Below, piece after piece: positions 5,928-9,749 of a stretch of 9,749 nucleotides of DNA. A program made the position numbers and the translations under genes. Every line of letters starts with the position of its first letter. Within the stretch, counting starts at the first letter, position 1. Location of the stretch: positions 1 through 9,749 of the forward strand of contig VERS01000033.1 in the NCBI GenBank assembly GCA_018882545.1. Reading direction: 5' to 3'. A model generated the notes under the pieces. The model searched no databases. It worked only from the letters and a program-made list of their open reading frames with translations, and had not been told where the DNA came from. The stretch is from Mycobacterium sp. Its GTDB lineage: Bacteria; Actinomycetota; Actinomycetes; Mycobacteriales; Mycobacteriaceae.

Positions 5928-7484
5928 ATGTCCGCTCCATCCGCCGACGTCTTCGAGCGCCTGCGTTCCCTGGTGGCCATCGACAACGTCGCCGAACGGC
6001 CCACCCGCACGGTCGAGGAGGTCTTCACCGGACAGCCACTGGCCAGCATCCCGGTCGGCACCGCCGCCGACGTCCAGGCCGCCACCGACCGGGCCCGGGC
6101 CGCCCAGCAGGCCTGGGCGCACAAGCCGGTCGGCGAGCGACTGGAGGTCATCCGCAACTACCGCGATCTGGTGGTCGACAACCGCGACTTCCTGATGGAC
6201 CTGCTGCAAGCCGAGGCCGGTAAGGCCCGGTGGGCCGCGCAGGAGGAGATCATCGACCTGACCGCCAACGCCAACTACTACGCCCGGGTTTCCCAAGATC
6301 TGCTCAAGACCCACGGGGTGCAGTCGCTGCTGCCGGTGATCGGCAAGACCACCGTCGGCTTTCAGCCCAAGGGTGTGGTGGGCATCATCTCGCCGTGGAA
6401 CTATCCGATGACGCTGACCGCCTCCGACGCCGTGCCGGCCCTGATCGCCGGCAACGCGGTGGTGCTCAAACCGGACAGCCAGACCCCCTACTGCGCGCTG
6501 GCCTGCGCCGAACTGCTCTACCGGGCCGGGCTGCCCCGTGACCTCTACGCGATCGTTCCCGGCCCCGGGTCGGTGGTCGGCACGGCGATCATCGAACACT
6601 GCGACTATCTGATGTTCACCGGCTCGACGGCGACCGGTCGGCTGCTGGCCGAGCAGTGCGGTCGTCGGCTGATCGGGTTCTCCGCCGAGCTGGGCGGCAA
6701 GAACGCCATGATCGTGACCCGCGGGGCGAACCTGGACAAGGTCGCCGAGGCGGCCTTGCGGGCATGCTTTTCCAACGCCGGTCAGCTGTGCATCTCCATC
6801 GAGCGCATCTACGTGGAGGACTCCGTCGCCGAGGAGTTCACCGCCAAGTTCGCCGACGCCGTCGGAAAGATGAGCCTGGGCACCGGCTACGACTTCTCCG
6901 CCGATATGGGCAGCCTGATCTCCGAAGGCCAGCTCAAGACCGTCTCCGACCACGTCGAGGACGCTAAAGCCAAGGGCGCCAAAGTGATCGCCGGCGGGAA
7001 AGCCCGCCCCGACATCGGCCCGCTGTTCTACGAGCCGACGGTGCTGGCCGGTGTCACCCCGGAAATGGAGTGCTACCACACCGAGACCTTCGGCCCGGTC
7101 GTGGCGATCTATCCGGTGGCCGACACCGAGGAGGCCATCGCACGGGCCAACGACACCGAGTACGGCCTCAACGCCAGCGTGTGGGCCGGCTCGGACGCCG
7201 AGGGGGAACGCATCGCCGCCCGGTTGCGCTGCGGGACGGTCAACGTCAACGAGGGCTACGCGTTCGCCTGGGGAAGCCTCAGCGCCCCGATGGGCGGGAT
7301 GGGCGCCTCCGGGGTGGGGCGCCGGCACGGCCCCGAGGGCCTGCTGAAGTACACCGAACCGCAGACGATCGCCACCGCCCGGGTGCTCAACCTCGACCCG
7401 CCCTTCGGCATCCCCGCGACGCTGTGGCAGAAGTCGCTGTTCCCGATCGTCCAGACCGTGATGAAACTTCCCGGGCGCAACTAG
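5928..7484 (+). CDS. gabD2: Succinate-semialdehyde dehydrogenase, GabD2 type
   Basis: This 518-residue aldehyde dehydrogenase oxidises succinate semialdehyde to succinate with NAD(P)+. It feeds 4-aminobutyrate or 2-oxoglutarate-derived carbon into the TCA cycle in the cytosol. The active-site set is complete: Asn158 in SPWNYP, general base Glu254 in ELGGK, and nucleophile Cys288 in SNAGQLC. The length and the conserved N-terminus (APSADVFERL) and C-terminus (MKLPGR) match M. tuberculosis GabD2 (Rv1731, 518 residues) as I remember it. The ATG is supported by a ribosome binding site and by that N-terminal agreement. The gene is complete and looks intact. It follows the core-MetE gene after 45 bases and precedes ligA by 13, so it may have its own promoter. 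Substrate preference among related ALDHs is inferred from family similarity. Confidence 0.93.
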   Translation: MSAPSADVFERLRSLVAIDNVAERPTRTVEEVFTGQPLASIPVGTAADVQAATDRARAAQQAWAHKPVGERLEVIRNYRDLVVDNRDFLMDLLQAEAGKARWAAQEEIIDLTANANYYARVSQDLLKTHGVQSLLPVIGKTTVGFQPKGVVGIISPWNYPMTLTASDAVPALIAGNAVVLKPDSQTPYCALACAELLYRAGLPRDLYAIVPGPGSVVGTAIIEHCDYLMFTGSTATGRLLAEQCGRRLIGFSAELGGKNAMIVTRGANLDKVAEAALRACFSNAGQLCISIERIYVEDSVAEEFTAKFADAVGKMSLGTGYDFSADMGSLISEGQLKTVSDHVEDAKAKGAKVIAGGKARPDIGPLFYEPTVLAGVTPEMECYHTETFGPVVAIYPVADTEEAIARANDTEYGLNASVWAGSDAEGERIAARLRCGTVNVNEGYAFAWGSLSAPMGGMGASGVGRRHGPEGLLKYTEPQTIATARVLNLDPPFGIPATLWQKSLFPIVQTVMKLPGRN

Positions 7485-7485
7485 A

Positions 7486-9621
<2,136 letters not shown>

Positions 9622-9629
9622 CGGCCCGT

Positions 9630-9749
9630 CTAGCGAATGAGGCTGGCGACGATCCCGGCCAGATAACCCAGCCGGGCCACCTCCGACGGCCGGAACTCCG
9701 GGCCGCCGGGACGGCCCAGCACCATTGCGGTGTGCGGATCGCCCAGGGG
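9630..9749 (-). CDS. C-terminal end of a convergent gene, probably ACT-domain protein (Rv3013-like)
   Basis: The minus strand carries an open frame of 39 residues that enters from the right edge and ends at a TAG (9632-9630). The visible tail contains PLGDPHTAMVLGRPGG and later EVARLGYLAGIVASLIR. This resembles the last strand and helix of a GAF-like domain, and fits my recollection of the C-terminus of the ACT-domain protein Rv3013. That gene is convergent with ligA in M. tuberculosis, as here. ACT domains bind amino acids and regulate enzymes or transcription, but no ACT segment is visible in this fragment. Coding is likely, because the residue pattern is protein-like and the frame is open to the edge. 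The family assignment is less sure, and a plain GAF-domain protein is an alternative. Confidence 0.65.
   Translation of the reverse strand, partial: PLGDPHTAMVLGRPGGPEFRPSEVARLGYLAGIVASLIR

Noticed and set aside
5886..7328. Long minus-strand open frame opposite gabD2
   Set aside because: It mirrors the codon structure of gabD2, has no recognisable family features, and no ribosome binding site supports it.
9622..9629. Possible bidirectional terminator between ligA and the convergent gene
   Set aside because: The gap is only 8 bases, and neither it nor its flanks shows a stem-loop or T-run.

Overview
The window is very GC-rich and almost completely coding. It reads as a chromosomal segment of a mycobacterium (Mycobacteriaceae, probably non-tuberculous). 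The evidence is an LpqN-type lipoprotein start, close relatives of the M. tuberculosis proteins Rv2567, Rv2569c, Rv2568c, Rv3015c, GabD2 (Rv1731) and LigA (Rv3014c), GTG starts, and mycobacterial TANNNT-type -10 elements. Ortholog names come from memory of those families, not from a search.

Layout. At the left edge, on the minus strand, is the N-terminal part of a lipoprotein gene. It is divergently transcribed from everything that follows across a promoter region of about 140 bp. This region holds an AT-rich -10-like island and a perfect 14-bp palindrome. Rightward from there, four genes overlap each other by 4 to 8 bases. They are a circularly permuted ATP-grasp/alpha-E fusion (340-2988), a transglutaminase-like protein (2985-3878), a zinc-ribbon HExxH metallopeptidase (3871-4875) and a core-MetE-like protein (4872-5882). 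After a 45-base gap comes gabD2, a succinate-semialdehyde dehydrogenase (5928-7484). After 13 bases comes ligA, NAD-dependent DNA ligase (7498-9621), which appears to have its own leaderless promoter. At the right edge, 8 bases past the ligA stop, is the C-terminal end of a convergent gene. It probably encodes an ACT-domain protein like Rv3013.

How the genes work together. The ATP-grasp/alpha-E, transglutaminase and metallopeptidase genes form a translationally coupled module. Comparative genomics has proposed related ATP-grasp/alpha-E/transglutaminase clusters as peptide-ligating and peptide-processing systems, but substrate and product remain unknown to my knowledge. This is the least understood part of the window. 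The core-MetE-like gene is coupled to the module here, whereas in M. tuberculosis its relative sits next to ligA. gabD2 (central carbon metabolism) and ligA (DNA replication and repair) are conventional genes that appear to have separate promoters. No tRNA, rRNA, CRISPR array, insertion sequence or clear terminator was seen.
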